Below are positions 19,990-27,408 of a DNA stretch of 50,109 bases, one piece after another (within the stretch, counting starts at the first letter, position 1; the number at the start of each line of letters is the position of its first letter). Source of the stretch: Phycisphaerales bacterium (GTDB lineage: Bacteria > Planctomycetota > Phycisphaerae > Phycisphaerales > UBA1924); NCBI GenBank assembly GCA_029260315.1, contig JAJDDM010000003.1, forward strand, positions 1 to 50,109, read 5' to 3'. Position numbers and translations under genes: made by a program. The notes beneath the pieces were generated by a model that saw nothing but the letters and a program-made list of their open reading frames with translations, did not search any database and was not told the origin of the DNA.

Positions 19990-22152
19990 ATGCTGGATTC
20001 GCTCGAGCATCGCGTCGCCCTGATTCGTGCGCTGCCGGTGCGGGCGCGGGCCGCGGCTCTGGACGCCACGATCGCGATAGCAAGCGATCCCATGGAACGC
20101 GAACGCCTCGCGGTCGAACTGCTGGAACTCGCCATCCGCCCCGGCCTGCGCCCCAAGGCCGGCCCGTGGGCCCGGCGCTCGGCGTACTTGCGCCAGACAC
20201 ATGCCGACAGCGCCCTCTCGCAGCTCTGCGCCCACTGGGCGCCGCTGCCCATCGAGATCCGTTCGCACACCATCGCGGTGGCGAGCGGACGATGGACGAC
20301 CGTCGTGCGAGATCTTCGCCACGACGATCGGGCCGAGGCACGCGCCGCCCTGTGCGGCCTGGCGCTGGCAAGCGCCGACCCGGCGCTCTTCGCGCCCCTC
20401 GCCGATCTGCTCGAAGACGACGAGCCCCAGATCCAGCGCTCCGCCGGGCAGACACTGCTCGCGCTGGCGACCCGCGAGCTCGCGATCGATCCGTCCTCGC
20501 TCGCGCCGGACCTGGCGGCGTGCGAGGATGAGTGCCTGGCGCACGAGCGCGTGGGTGAGCCTCGCGAAGCGCTGCTGCGCGTGCTGCGGACCGCGATCGC
20601 ACGCTACAGCGAGCACCAGCAGCGCAGCGTCGCGCTCGCCTGCCTGCTCTTCGTGGCGCACGACCCGCGCGCGTCATCGCTCGCCTCCACGCGGGTCGAT
20701 CACGCGGCGACCCAGGCGCTGCGGGGCGTGCTGCGCTGGTCACGCTCGCCGATCTCGCGCGTGTCCGCCCTGCGGCTGCTCAACCACGAGGCGCTGCACG
20801 ACGCGGCGGTCAGCCGACTCTCGCGCGCGCACGATCTCGCCGACCACGATCTCACGCTGCGCCAGGGGCATCTCACGCTCCACCCGTCTCGGCGCGATCC
20901 TCTGGGCAAGATCGAGGTGCGCGTGCGATCAACGCCGATCGCTCCTGACGGCGAGGGAACGCCGCGCGTGCGTCTCACCATGCCGAAGGAGGCCGCGCTG
21001 CCCGACGGATCCTGGCTGGGCTCGCTGAGCGAGGAGGCGCGTCGGCAGATCCCGCGATGGCTGTCGGCCTTCGACACCGACGAAACGACGACGCGGGCGC
21101 TGCTCGATCCGCTGCTCGCCGACGACGACGACATCGCGCGGCTGCTCGCCAGCCAGCGCGCGAACGAGCGCACGCTGACGGACTTCTGCTTCGATCGCAG
21201 CGGGCCGGTCGCGCGCAGCGCGATGACGCGGTTCTCGCTGCACGGCGCGGCACACGATCCATCGGGCCCCATCCATCGCCGTCACCTGGACACGCTCAGC
21301 AAGCTCGTGCGCAGCCCGCACGCACCCGTGCGCCGGATGGCCCGCGAGGACATCGCCCGCCTCGATCCCTGGGGCAGCGCCGGCCCGCAGACGGCGTTGA
21401 TCGCCCGCCGACGCATGGCCGACGAACCCGAGGCGTTCCTCGTCGATCTGCGCCATGTGCTCATGTCCGCGCCGCCGCTGACGCGCATCGGCGCGATCGC
21501 GATCGCGCGCCGCCTCGCCATCACCGAAAGGATCGAGTCGCTGCTGATCTCGCTCATCACCCACGCGCACGGCCCGGCGGTCGACGAACGCGTCGTCGCC
21601 AGCGCCATCAGCGCCCTCGGCACGCTCACGACCCAGAACGCCCGGCGCACAGTCCGCATGGTCCTGCGCCATCCCGATGCGCGGGCGCGAGCCAACGCCG
21701 TCGAGGCGATGGCTCGCCAGGAACGCTCGGCCGGACAGACCGACGCCAATCTCCGCTCCACGCTCACCGAGCTGCGCGGCGACCCCAACCAGCGGGTCCG
21801 GGCCAACGCCGTCCGCTCGCTCATGGCCCTACCCGAGCCCAAGGGCGGCGCGGCGCTCTACACGCCCAGCGCCGGCTCGGCCTTGATCGCGATGCTGCGC
21901 GACGAGCGGGCGGCCCATCGCGTCTCGGGCCTCTGGGTCGCCGAGCGGGCCTCCAAAGCCCCCGACTCCGCACTCGTCGGGCACATCCAGTCGCTGGCGG
22001 AGATGGACCCCGACCGCGGCGTGCGAACCCGGGCCGCAGGGGTGATTCACCGCATTCAGGTCCGGCGGGGGCTGCTCGGCTCAACTTTGTCGCGGGCAGG
22101 AGCCGATAACGCAGGTGCCGATAACCGTGGCGAGAAGGCGGGCCGCCCATGA
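19990..22152 (+). CDS. HEAT-repeat protein
   Basis: A 720-residue, almost wholly alpha-helical protein rich in Ala, Arg and Leu. Repeating pairs of helices with 'R..A...L' spacing are seen throughout, for example 'RAEARAALCGLALASADPAL', 'DEPQIQRSAGQTLLALATR' and 'NQRVRANAVRSLMAL'. These are typical of HEAT-like scaffolds that hold protein partners or DNA. No enzyme motif and no signal peptide were seen. The start at 19990 was chosen as the first Met of the helical pattern; an upstream start at 19930 would add 20 residues, and neither has a strong ribosome site. The stop overlaps the next gene by 4 bp, so it works with that small membrane protein, perhaps as a membrane-linked scaffold (inference). 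Confidence 0.75.
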   Translation: MLDSLEHRVALIRALPVRARAAALDATIAIASDPMERERLAVELLELAIRPGLRPKAGPWARRSAYLRQTHADSALSQLCAHWAPLPIEIRSHTIAVASGRWTTVVRDLRHDDRAEARAALCGLALASADPALFAPLADLLEDDEPQIQRSAGQTLLALATRELAIDPSSLAPDLAACEDECLAHERVGEPREALLRVLRTAIARYSEHQQRSVALACLLFVAHDPRASSLASTRVDHAATQALRGVLRWSRSPISRVSALRLLNHEALHDAAVSRLSRAHDLADHDLTLRQGHLTLHPSRRDPLGKIEVRVRSTPIAPDGEGTPRVRLTMPKEAALPDGSWLGSLSEEARRQIPRWLSAFDTDETTTRALLDPLLADDDDIARLLASQRANERTLTDFCFDRSGPVARSAMTRFSLHGAAHDPSGPIHRRHLDTLSKLVRSPHAPVRRMAREDIARLDPWGSAGPQTALIARRRMADEPEAFLVDLRHVLMSAPPLTRIGAIAIARRLAITERIESLLISLITHAHGPAVDERVVASAISALGTLTTQNARRTVRMVLRHPDARARANAVEAMARQERSAGQTDANLRSTLTELRGDPNQRVRANAVRSLMALPEPKGGAALYTPSAGSALIAMLRDERAAHRVSGLWVAERASKAPDSALVGHIQSLAEMDPDRGVRTRAAGVIHRIQVRRGLLGSTLSRAGADNAGADNRGEKAGRP

Positions 22153-22544
22153 CCGCACGCGCCCCCCATCCCGAGCCGTTGCAACTCATCACCGGCGAGG
22201 CCGTCGGCGGTGATCCCGCCCGCCAGTTCTGGCTGCTCGTGGGAATCCTCTCCATCCTGTTCCTGCTCTCGACGCTCGGGGCGATATTCCTGTGGTGGCG
22301 TCGCACGCTGAGCACGGACGCGGGTGACTTCGCATTCCGGACCCTTGCGAGGCGCCTGGGTGTCGCCCGGCGCGATCGCTCGCTGATCCGGCGACTGGCG
22401 AAGATTCGCGGCTCTGCGCCTGTGGCGCTGCTGGTCAGTCCCAGCGCCCTGCGCGACGCGATCGAAACGTGCCGCCACAGCAAGGAGGCCGATCTCGACC
22501 GCGACTCGCTCGATCGCCTGATGGAGCGGCTGGCGGGCGCGTAA
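22149..22544 (+). CDS. Small single-span membrane protein coupled to the HEAT-repeat gene
   Basis: 131 residues. A short N-terminal part is followed by one membrane segment at about 28-49 (WLLVGILSILFLLSTLGAIF) with 'WWRR' on the inner side, and a basic cytoplasmic domain of about 80 residues ('FRTLARRLGVARRDRSLIRR', 'LVSPSALRDAI'). The tail of helical segments resembles a compact domain, but I do not recognise the family. ATGA overlap with the HEAT gene argues for a joint function. A hairpin follows directly. Confidence 0.7.
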   Translation: MTARAPHPEPLQLITGEAVGGDPARQFWLLVGILSILFLLSTLGAIFLWWRRTLSTDAGDFAFRTLARRLGVARRDRSLIRRLAKIRGSAPVALLVSPSALRDAIETCRHSKEADLDRDSLDRLMERLAGA

Positions 22545-22546
22545 TA

Positions 22547-22573
22547 AGTCCTCGCCCCGCCGTGGCGAGGACT
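22547..22573 (+). terminator. Hairpin between convergent genes
   Basis: AGTCCTCGCC, a 7-base loop and GGCGAGGACT form a perfect 10-bp stem two bases after the stop of the small membrane protein. There is no T-run, so it may be a weak or Rho-assisted terminator serving both convergent genes. Confidence 0.5.
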
Positions 22574-22618
22574 CGTGCTCACAAGTTGCTGTCGCCAAGC
22601 GTCGAAAGCCAAACCACA

Positions 22619-23416
22619 TCAGTCCCTCGGCGGCTCGGACGTCCCCAGCGAGAACGGCTTCTCGCCGCGCAGGCGGCGGGCGAGGTCGGCGCGGATCCGG
22701 CGGTCCAGCGTCGTCGTGTAGTGGCTCAGCGCGATCGTGCCGTTGACCCAGATCGGGTCGACGCCCGGCGGGCTGGTGTTCCTGGCCCCCACCATCCGGT
22801 CGTTCAGGTGCGCATAGCAGAGCAGGTCGTAGTCGGCCGTTTCGAGGGCGTGGTCCAGACGCTCCAGGAAGTCCGAGCCGCGACGCATGTCGCGCGAGGC
22901 CGCGTCGGGCGCGATGGCGCCGGCGAGCTTGGCGCCACGGTGCGGCGTCGCGAGCGTGAACAATCGGCGGATCTTCAGTTGGCGATGGTCTTCGTCGCTC
23001 ACGGGCATCGCCGCGAGGCGCGCGACCAGCCCGCCCATCGAGAACGCGACGACGTCGACCTCGATCGTCTGGCCGTCTTTTTCCGAGGGCCAGCGTTCCT
23101 GCACCTTCTCGACCACGCGCCGGGCGATCGTGTCGATGCTCGCGCTCAGCGGATAAGAAATCGCCAGAAAGTCCTGCTCGCGCCCGCTGGTCGTCAGGCG
23201 CAGGCGGGTCTGAAGCATCTTGGTCACCGCGTGCGGCGAACGCCACCCGCCGAGCACCACCACGGGGCGCTCCAGGGGCCTGGGGAACTCGGCCATCCGC
23301 TGGAGATCTTGGCTGGCCTCTCGCCGAGTGATCGGCATGCCCGGGTTTCGCGGGCCGACCCACACGCACGCGGGCAGGCTGGTCATCGTCGCCAGCATCG
23401 CCATCCGCAGACCCAT
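22619..23416 (-). CDS. Alpha/beta-hydrolase (lipase-like) lipoprotein
   Basis: From the chosen start the protein has 265 residues. A short lipoprotein signal, MGLRMAMLATMTSLPAC, puts the lipid on Cys17. The core shows the alpha/beta-hydrolase pattern: 'PVVVLGGWRSP' (oxyanion strand), 'VDVVAFSMGGLVAR' with nucleophile Ser in G-x-S-x-G-like AFSMGG, 'TLATPHRGAKLAG' and a late 'ALSHYTTTLD' with the probable catalytic His. It resembles PGAP1/lipase-class-2-like enzymes acting on lipids or esters at the membrane. The start at 23416 has GGAG seven bases upstream; 23482 would give a longer basic N-region. It is divergent from the TraB-like gene. Confidence 0.8.
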   Translation of the reverse strand: MGLRMAMLATMTSLPACVWVGPRNPGMPITRREASQDLQRMAEFPRPLERPVVVLGGWRSPHAVTKMLQTRLRLTTSGREQDFLAISYPLSASIDTIARRVVEKVQERWPSEKDGQTIEVDVVAFSMGGLVARLAAMPVSDEDHRQLKIRRLFTLATPHRGAKLAGAIAPDAASRDMRRGSDFLERLDHALETADYDLLCYAHLNDRMVGARNTSPPGVDPIWVNGTIALSHYTTTLDRRIRADLARRLRGEKPFSLGTSEPPRD

Positions 23417-23565
23417 GAGAACGCTCCGAGGACGCCTGAAGACGGGGCGAGGCTGCAACTTCGCTCCACGCAATCCGAACATGAGCCGATAGCGTAGCGT
23501 CCTAACTATGGGCCCTGTCCGCCGGTTTTCCGGGCTCATCGCCCCGTATTTGGGAGTTTCTCACC

Positions 23566-24828
23566 ATGAACTGTCGCACACCAGCCCTCGCGGCGCTCGC
23601 CTCGATCGCCCTGTTCGCCCCCGCCCACGCGATCCAGGCGGAGCCCTCGATGAATGGGTTCCTCCGCACCGTCGAGGAGGATGGCGGGCTCAAGGCCCGA
23701 CTCGAGGCCGCGATCCGCGCCTATCGCCCGACAGACGGCGATGGGCCCACGATCTACCTCGCCAGCGCCGTCCACATCGGCAAAGAGTCCTTCTACCGCG
23801 AGCTCCAGAGCTTTCTCGATGCCCAGGACATCGTTTTATTTGAGAGCGTCGGCTGGGATGGCGAGCCGACCGAGCTGAGCGATGATGAGATCCGCGCGAG
23901 CGTGACCAAGGCCCGGGCGCGGTTCCTCGGCACGATCATCGACCAACAGGCCCGGCGCGAGGGACGGGTTCCCGCGTCGCTGCAAGAACTCGCCGACGGC
24001 GTCTCGGATGACCTGCTCCCGCTCATCGAGGGCTCGCTGATCGACGCCTGGGACAATCCGTTCGTCGTCGGACGTATCGAGCACGACGGGCGCACGATTG
24101 CCCATGTCACGAGCCTCGGCGCGGACGGCGAGATCGGCGGCGAGGGGCTGGATGGCGACATCATCACGAGCCCGGCGTTCGCCGAGCCCGATGCGCCGAT
24201 CGAGGCGACCGGCGAGGGCATCCAGCAGCAGCTCGCCAACGCGCTGGATCTTGTGTTCCAACTCGGCGCGATGCGCCACGACGCGCCGAACTGGCGCAAC
24301 AGCGACATGAGCATCGAGGAACTGCTCGACAGCCTCGGGGCCAAGCCGGGCCAGGAGGGCGACCAGGGCGACCCGCTGTTCGATCTGCTCGCGGGGCGCG
24401 GCTTCCTGAGCAAGGTCGCCGGCGTGATGCTCAAGTTCGTCGGCGCGAGCCCGCGCATCCGCGAGCTGACCAAGGCGATGCTGGTCGATGTCGTCGCCCA
24501 GGCCGACGAGATCATGCGGGCCCAGGGCGGACCGATCGGCGAGATGCTCGACGTGCTCGTCCACGATCGCAACGAGGTCGTAATCGAGGACTTGCAGACG
24601 ATCCTCGCCAGCGAGCCGGACGTGCGATCGATCGCCGTGATCTACGGAGCCGGGCACCTGCCGGGAATCGAGGGTGCGATCCTGGGCGACATGAAATACC
24701 AGCGCGCCGGGGCACGCTGGATCACGGCTATCGAGGTTGATCTGGGGGCAGTCGGGATCTCGCCGGGCGAGGCGCGGATGCTCCGCTCGATCCTCCGCTC
24801 GAACATCGAGCGGCAACTGGGACGTTAG
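23566..24828 (+). CDS. Exported TraB/GumN-fold protein with an inserted GspG-like domain
   Basis: 420 residues. A signal peptide ends near AHA (21-22). The N-terminal TraB/GumN-like half has 'TIYLASAVHIGKESFYREL' and 'DIVLFESVGWDGEP'. The C-terminal half has 'RNEVVIEDLQTIL' and 'IAVIYGAGHLPGIEGAIL', the GxxH element of this metal-dependent or erythromycin-esterase-like fold. Between them, residues about 118-203 read as the calcium-binding C-terminal domain of a type II secretion pseudopilin: 'REGRVPASLQELADG', 'DAWDNPFVV', 'VTSLGADGEIGGEGLDGDI'. The protein therefore looks like a fold with a foreign domain set into it. It acts outside the cytoplasm; its reaction is unknown. The stop codon overlaps the stop of the convergent lectin-like gene. 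Confidence 0.8.
   Translation: MNCRTPALAALASIALFAPAHAIQAEPSMNGFLRTVEEDGGLKARLEAAIRAYRPTDGDGPTIYLASAVHIGKESFYRELQSFLDAQDIVLFESVGWDGEPTELSDDEIRASVTKARARFLGTIIDQQARREGRVPASLQELADGVSDDLLPLIEGSLIDAWDNPFVVGRIEHDGRTIAHVTSLGADGEIGGEGLDGDIITSPAFAEPDAPIEATGEGIQQQLANALDLVFQLGAMRHDAPNWRNSDMSIEELLDSLGAKPGQEGDQGDPLFDLLAGRGFLSKVAGVMLKFVGASPRIRELTKAMLVDVVAQADEIMRAQGGPIGEMLDVLVHDRNEVVIEDLQTILASEPDVRSIAVIYGAGHLPGIEGAILGDMKYQRAGARWITAIEVDLGAVGISPGEARMLRSILRSNIERQLGR
23917..24174 (+). other. GspG-like domain inserted in the TraB/GumN-fold protein
   Basis: This segment codes for the part that matches the GspG pattern 'dxGxyPtsLqeL...DaWgNPy.y......iyslGaDGxpGGeGxdaDi', including the loop that binds calcium in GspG. 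The prepilin leader and long N-terminal helix are absent. Confidence 0.65.
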
Positions 24829-25643
24829 CGCCGCCTGCGAGCGAGGCCGGCCATGCCCAAGCTCAGCAGCGCGAGGCTCGCCGGAGCGGGGATGGGCGTG
24901 CCCTCGAAGCTCCACGATTGGACCTCGGCGGTCTGCCAGGCTGCGGTGCCTGCGCCGGTGAATCCCACCCACGCCGTGCCGTCGTCGGAGTCCAGAGCCT
25001 CATCCATATCGACCGCGGCCTCAAGGACCTGCTCGCCATCAAGCGAGATGGTCATGGTGCCGGGCTCGTAGTTGATGAGGACGCTGATCAGATCGCCGCT
25101 GGACAAGTCGAGGATGTCGGTCGCAACGCCCAGCGAGTCGTCCTGGCTGCTTGAGGTAACGCCGGGCCCGGCGTTCTGGATGCTGATGTGATTGGCGTTG
25201 GGGTCATTGGCGGGGAGATTGAACCAGGTGTCGAACTCGACGGCGAGGAGGTTGGAGCCCATGTTGTAGCCGATGCCGCCGCCGCGACCGAAGCTCGTGT
25301 TCTCGTGCATGGCGACGCTGCTGTTCTGGATGACGAAGGCGAAGCCGTCGGCGCCCGTGATATTCAGGTCGCTGATCGAGAACATGAACTCGGTCGACCA
25401 GGCGTCGGAGATGTTCTGCTTCTCGGTGTACCAGATGCTGGAGGTCTGGAAGGCGGCGTTGGTAATCGCGAGGGTCGAATCCTCGCCCGCGCCGCCCACG
25501 CCGGCGTCGCCGAGCATGTTGAGCCCGTCGGTATTCCCGAAGTTATCGAACGAGAAGTCGCCCAAGGCGGTACCGCTGATCGCGGCGACGGCAAGCGTGG
25601 TGGTCAGAACGCGGGGGTTGCGCAGAGCCGTTCTGGGGTCCAT
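24825..25643 (-). CDS. PEP-CTERM-anchored lectin-like surface protein
   Basis: 272 residues. A signal peptide runs to about residue 28 (TTLAVAAISGTALG). The body is beta-rich and resembles the L-type lectin/concanavalin sandwich: 'GADGFAFVIQNSS', 'NLLAVEFDTWFN', 'HISIQNAGPG', 'LINYEPGTMTISLDGEQV'. The C-terminus is a PEP-CTERM sorting tail: 'PIPAPASLALLSLGMAGLAR' then RRR. Such proteins are handed to an exosortase and cut from the tail, ending on the surface or in extracellular polymer. No exosortase gene is present in the window. The gene is transcribed alone, convergent with the TraB-like gene, their stops overlapping by 4 bp. Confidence 0.88.
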   Translation of the reverse strand: MDPRTALRNPRVLTTTLAVAAISGTALGDFSFDNFGNTDGLNMLGDAGVGGAGEDSTLAITNAAFQTSSIWYTEKQNISDAWSTEFMFSISDLNITGADGFAFVIQNSSVAMHENTSFGRGGGIGYNMGSNLLAVEFDTWFNLPANDPNANHISIQNAGPGVTSSSQDDSLGVATDILDLSSGDLISVLINYEPGTMTISLDGEQVLEAAVDMDEALDSDDGTAWVGFTGAGTAAWQTAEVQSWSFEGTPIPAPASLALLSLGMAGLARRRR

Positions 25644-25971
25644 GGCTCCCTCTCTTTCTCTCTTCTCTGGCTGATGGCGGGGGCGGGGTCCAACACGAAC
25701 CGCGGGCCACGCCGATCAGCGTGTTTCTTCTTGAGAAGATGCCACGTCTTGAGCCCGACGCCAGCGATCCGCGCAGATTCCGCGTCGGTTGGCTACCTCG
25801 TCGCCCGAACGCGATGGTTCTCGGAGGGCGATCGCCTCATTAGTTAGTTATCGGACGACTATGGATGGGCGCAGGCTGGTCCGACCCGGCCCCCGTACCC
25901 GCGATTCCGTGTAGCTAGAGCGGATGGAGTCCGTTCCTAGAACGACTTGAGTCCAATCGGAGCGGGCTGCT
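25644..25971. other. Upstream region of the lectin-like gene, no gene seen
   Basis: No coding frame is convincing. A small palindrome (TTCTTGAGAA) lies near 25730. The region leads into the repeated element at 25972. Confidence 0.35.
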
Positions 25972-26195
25972 TCACAGGCCCGAGCGCAAGAGCCATTTGC
26001 GTCGTTTGTCACAAGTGCTGCGCGGCAGGATGCTCGCGCGTGTGTCTCGCGTCGTGCCACCAACCGCTGCTTTGAGCGATTGGTGTTTTTTTGCGCTCTC
26101 CCAGAAGCACCAGCCGTGCAAAGCCACGGCTGGTGGCACGTCACTCGGTCATCCGTATCTGTTCGAGTTCTCCGCCAGTTGACGCAAAGCGCTCG
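25972..26195 (+). repeat. MITE-like element, copy A
   Basis: A 224-bp unit nearly identical to 44204-44428. Imperfect terminal inverted repeats are GAGCCATTTGCGTC (25990-26003) and GACGCAAAGCGCTC (26181-26194). Inside, CGTGCCACCA (26053) pairs with TGGTGGCACG (26131-26140), enclosing a CCAACCGCT hairpin and a perfect 9-bp CCAGCCGTG/CACGGCTGG hairpin (26110-26133). There is no reading frame, so it is a non-autonomous or structured repeat. Confidence 0.8.
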
Positions 26196-26209
26196 CGAGG
26201 GCGGGCCTG

Positions 26210-26437
26210 TGATGAGCAGCCGGCCAATCGCACGCTACGAACGGGCTCAATCCGCTCTAAGGAGCGTCTCTGCGGCACGCTCGGCCTGCCGAGGTCGCTG
26301 GAACAGGCCGCCAAGACCGACCCGAGCTCAGCAGGAATCTCATCGACCACCCGGCGGATCGGATGATCGGGGCGGATGCGATCCTCGATGCTGATGGCAT
26401 AGAACATCGAACCGGCCGCGGGCGTGCTTCCTCTCAT
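26210..26437 (-). pseudogene. Degraded IS5/IS1182-type transposase, N-terminal fragment
   Basis: On the minus strand, 26437-26273 reads MFYAISIEDRIRPDHPIRRV, DEIPAELGSVL and GRPSVP. This is the N-terminus of IS1182/IS5-like transposases ('MFY.v.LEdRiR.DHPLR.i...vde.L..l.......GRPS.PpE.LL.a'). After GRPSVP the frame breaks: the next conserved piece (ETLLRA, then IGRLLI) appears in a neighbouring frame and contains stops. The catalytic DDE part is gone. The fragment directly adjoins MITE-like copy A. Confidence 0.6.
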
Positions 26438-26440
26438 ACA

Positions 26441-26600
26441 GACATCTTCGCACACCAGCCTCAAACGGTCGCGCCAGCAGCTCACTTCTGCGGCAGCCTG
26501 CTAGCGGAGCCGCGCGCTGGACCACCGAACCGCGAGCGCAAGCTCGCGATAAGACGTCCAAGGTCCGCTGACTGCTCGGCTCGACCCATGCACTCGCTTC
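26441..26600. other. Non-coding stretch after the transposase remnant
   Basis: No gene is seen; probably further eroded element sequence. Confidence 0.3.
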
Positions 26601-26631
26601 AAAACGAAAAACCGCGTGCTCACGCACGCGG
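26601..26631 (-). terminator. Rho-independent terminator of the CHRD-domain gene
   Basis: On the minus strand CCGCGTGC, loop GTGA and GCACGCGG form a perfect 8-bp stem followed by TTTTTCGTTTT. It lies about 30 bases after the stop at 26660. Confidence 0.85.
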
Positions 26632-26659
26632 CTCTGAAGACACGAGTTGCCCCGTCGAC

Positions 26660-27208
26660 TCAACGCCGCCGGCGCGACGCGAACAACCCGAGGCCGCCCA
26701 GCGCCAGAACGCCCGCGGGCGCCGGCACGATCTGGCCCCGCAGCTCGCCACCGTTGAACTCATTGGTATGGATGTTGACGTACAGCTCGCCCGCGAAGAG
26801 GGCGTCCTCATTGTCGTTGGGATCGGAGAAAACGTTGCCCTGCTGCCCGCCGAACGGCGCGTCGGTGATCTGCAGGCGGATCCCCAGCCCGTCCTCCTCG
26901 AAGGTCGCGAGGAAGCCCAGGTCGATCACGATCGGGCCGTTGGCGCCCGACGGCGCGTTGTGGATATGCACCGGCGTGCTGTTCGGACCAACGTTGAACA
27001 GATCGTCCAGCTCGATCCCGAAGACCATGATGTCGATCGAAAACGTCTGGTCCTCGTCGTTGTAAACGACCTCCGCCGCGCCCACCGCCGGCGAGTTGTT
27101 CGGCGGAACCTCCTGGTCACCGCTCAGAAAGAAGTCAAAGGTCGTCTCATGGGCCGCGGCACCGAACGCCAGCCCTCCGATAGTAAACGCCGCCATGATC
27201 GTCCGCAT
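26660..27208 (-). CDS. CHRD-domain PEP-CTERM protein
   Basis: 182 residues. The signal peptide is MRTIMAAFTIGGLAFGAAA, and ATG 27208 follows AAGGAGGAGAG, an ideal ribosome site; longer starts have no leader. The body is a CHRD domain: 'FFLSGDQEVPPNNSPAVGAA', 'VHIHNAPSGANGPIVIDLG', and the closing 'LYVNIHTNEFNGGELRGQI'. CHRD domains occur in secreted bacterial proteins and in chordin, and their ligand is generally unknown. The C-terminus is a PEP-CTERM-like tail (PAPAGVLALGGLGLFASR then RRR). Expected to be exported and processed by an exosortase. It has its own strong terminator. Confidence 0.9.
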   Translation of the reverse strand: MRTIMAAFTIGGLAFGAAAHETTFDFFLSGDQEVPPNNSPAVGAAEVVYNDEDQTFSIDIMVFGIELDDLFNVGPNSTPVHIHNAPSGANGPIVIDLGFLATFEEDGLGIRLQITDAPFGGQQGNVFSDPNDNEDALFAGELYVNIHTNEFNGGELRGQIVPAPAGVLALGGLGLFASRRRR

Positions 27209-27408
27209 CGCCTCTCCTCCTTGTACGTCTCTCAACTCGGCGTCACAGACTGCACAACCCGCGCAGACCGCGCCACCACCCCAAAGGTGCGCCAAGAGTC
27301 GCCCGATGCCAGCAATCTCGGACGATTGACCCCCAATCGAGTCGGATTCACGGGGCGAGCAACCGCTACCACGGACCACTCCCAAACGCTCCCCTACCAT
27401 CAGCCCGC

